Position numbers and translations under genes: made by a program
Notes under the pieces: generated by a model
What the model was told of the DNA's origin: nothing
What the model saw: the letters and a program-made list of their open reading frames with translations, nothing else
Database searches by the model: none
Part shown: positions 6,212-6,904 of the stretch, one piece after another
Position numbering within the stretch: position 1 is the first letter of the stretch
Layout of the letters: the number at the start of each line of letters is the position of its first letter
Assembly (NCBI GenBank): GCA_041621405.1
Contig: JBFKAV010000170.1
Location: 1-6,904 of the forward strand
Source of the DNA: JBFKAV01 sp041621405
Lineage (GTDB): Bacteria; Pseudomonadota; Alphaproteobacteria; Rhodobacterales; Rhodobacteraceae
Length of the DNA stretch: 6,904 nucleotides
Reading direction: 5' to 3'

Positions 6212-6904
6212 TCACGCCCCGCGCGGCGTCGCCAGCAGCCAGAGGCCGAAGAGCGTGTAGGCCACCATGAGGGCGGCGAGCGGCAGCTGGCTCACCGCGG
6301 CGCCGCGCTGGCTGCCGAGGAGCCGGAAGGCCAGCACGTGGCTGAGGAGGATCGCGAGCACGTGCCCGAGCACCACCGCGCCGGCCTGGGCAAGGAAGAT
6401 CGCGCGCACGCTCGAAAGCGATGTGAAGGAGCCGGTCGTAACGTGGCGGTCGCCGAGGCCGAGGAGGTTCGCGCCCCGGCCGAGCGGGTCGTTCAGCGCG
6501 AGCGCGAGATACTGGCCCTCGACAAGCGCGCTCGGCAGGTAGTGCGCGAGGTGGTAGCCGAGCGCGATCGGCAGCACCGCCGGGCCGAGTGCCGCGAAGC
6601 CGGCGCCCGGCGCCCGGCCGGCGAGGCGGAGGCCGAGCCAGACCGCCGCGCCGAAGCCGGCGATCAGCGCCGGGAGGGCGAGGAACAGCCCCGCGAGGGT
6701 CTCCGACACCACCGCCGAGCGGCCCGGGAACTCCAGCGGATTGAGGCCGAGGATGGCGTACCAGAAGAAGGTCTCGTTCAGCCCGTCGAAGCTTCCGACC
6801 GCCAGGATCGCCAGCGCGAAGACCGCGAGCCCGGGCAGCGGCGCCCGGCCCTTCGCGATCTGCCAGCCCGGCAGGCCGAGCCGCCAGCGCCCGCGATGCG
6901 GCGC
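6212..6904 (-). CDS. Multi-pass membrane protein resembling FedB ('fenitrothion hydrolase'-annotated family), 3' part only
   Basis: The reading frame is open from the right edge to the TGA at 6212, giving 230 visible residues with the N-terminus outside the window. The internal GTG at 6712 is not the start, because coding similarity continues upstream (SFDGLNETFFWYAILGLNPL and EFPGRSA, about residues 38-64). Hydrophobic spans lie at about 22-38, 67-94, 107-137, 168-195 and 206-226, so it is polytopic. Histidines occur within or beside helices (H118 and H121 in GYHLAHY, H154, H181, H189), along with GDRHVTTG and a QLPLAALMVAYT stretch. From memory these blocks match membrane proteins that databases often label fenitrothion hydrolase or FedB. 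That name comes from one organophosphate-degrading strain and is unlikely to describe the general function, which is unknown. It is on the same strand as the binding-protein gene and 99 bases upstream, so co-transcription is possible. Confidence 0.65.
   Translation of the reverse strand, partial: APHRGRWRLGLPGWQIAKGRAPLPGLAVFALAILAVGSFDGLNETFFWYAILGLNPLEFPGRSAVVSETLAGLFLALPALIAGFGAAVWLGLRLAGRAPGAGFAALGPAVLPIALGYHLAHYLPSALVEGQYLALALNDPLGRGANLLGLGDRHVTTGSFTSLSSVRAIFLAQAGAVVLGHVLAILLSHVLAFRLLGSQRGAAVSQLPLAALMVAYTLFGLWLLATPRGA

Noticed and set aside
6212..6712. Treating the GTG at 6712 as the start of a complete 166-residue membrane protein
   Set aside because: The frame stays open to the window edge, and the 64 upstream residues contain a membrane span and family-like blocks (SFDGLNETFFW, NPLEFPGRSA), so the gene is truncated by the window instead.

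Overview
This window looks like an ordinary stretch of chromosome from a high-G+C alphaproteobacterium. By gene content and codon use it is most like the Rhodobacterales (an inference; no marker gene is present). It carries a complete branched-chain amino acid-type (HAAT/Liv) ABC transporter, a MarR-family regulator, a small PhnB-like VOC protein and the 3' part of a multi-pass membrane protein.

Layout, left to right. (1) marR-like regulator on the + strand (81-515). It converges on the transporter operon with 3 bases between the two stop codons. (2) Four − strand transporter genes, read from right to left as livH (3797-2871), livM (2874-1930), livG (1933-1214) and livF (1214-519). They are joined by ATGA, ATGA and TGATG stop/start overlaps, so they form one translationally coupled unit. 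(3) A 348-base divergent intergenic region (3798-4145). (4) A + strand PhnB-like VOC gene (4146-4625). (5) A 194-base convergent intergenic region with a good inverted repeat. (6) A − strand gene for a periplasmic solute-binding protein with a Tat-like signal (6112-4820). (7) A 99-base gap with an 8-bp GC-only hairpin. (8) The C-terminal part of a polytopic membrane protein on the − strand (stop at 6212, running off the right edge), resembling proteins often annotated as 'fenitrothion hydrolase' FedB.

How the parts probably work together: the solute-binding protein captures a small organic solute in the periplasm and hands it to the LivH/LivM channel, which is powered by LivG/LivF. The ligand cannot be read from sequence. 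The MarR protein next to the operon suggests induction by an aromatic or other organic acid rather than housekeeping leucine uptake, but that is inference. The unusual point of layout is that the binding-protein gene is separated from its permease and ATPase genes by an opposite-strand VOC gene, so the transporter must be made from at least two transcripts.

I saw no tRNA, rRNA, CRISPR array, insertion sequence, phage gene or defence gene, and no convincing new system. The findings are modest: several possible RNA hairpins, the split operon, a non-canonical ABC signature and a poorly characterised membrane protein family.
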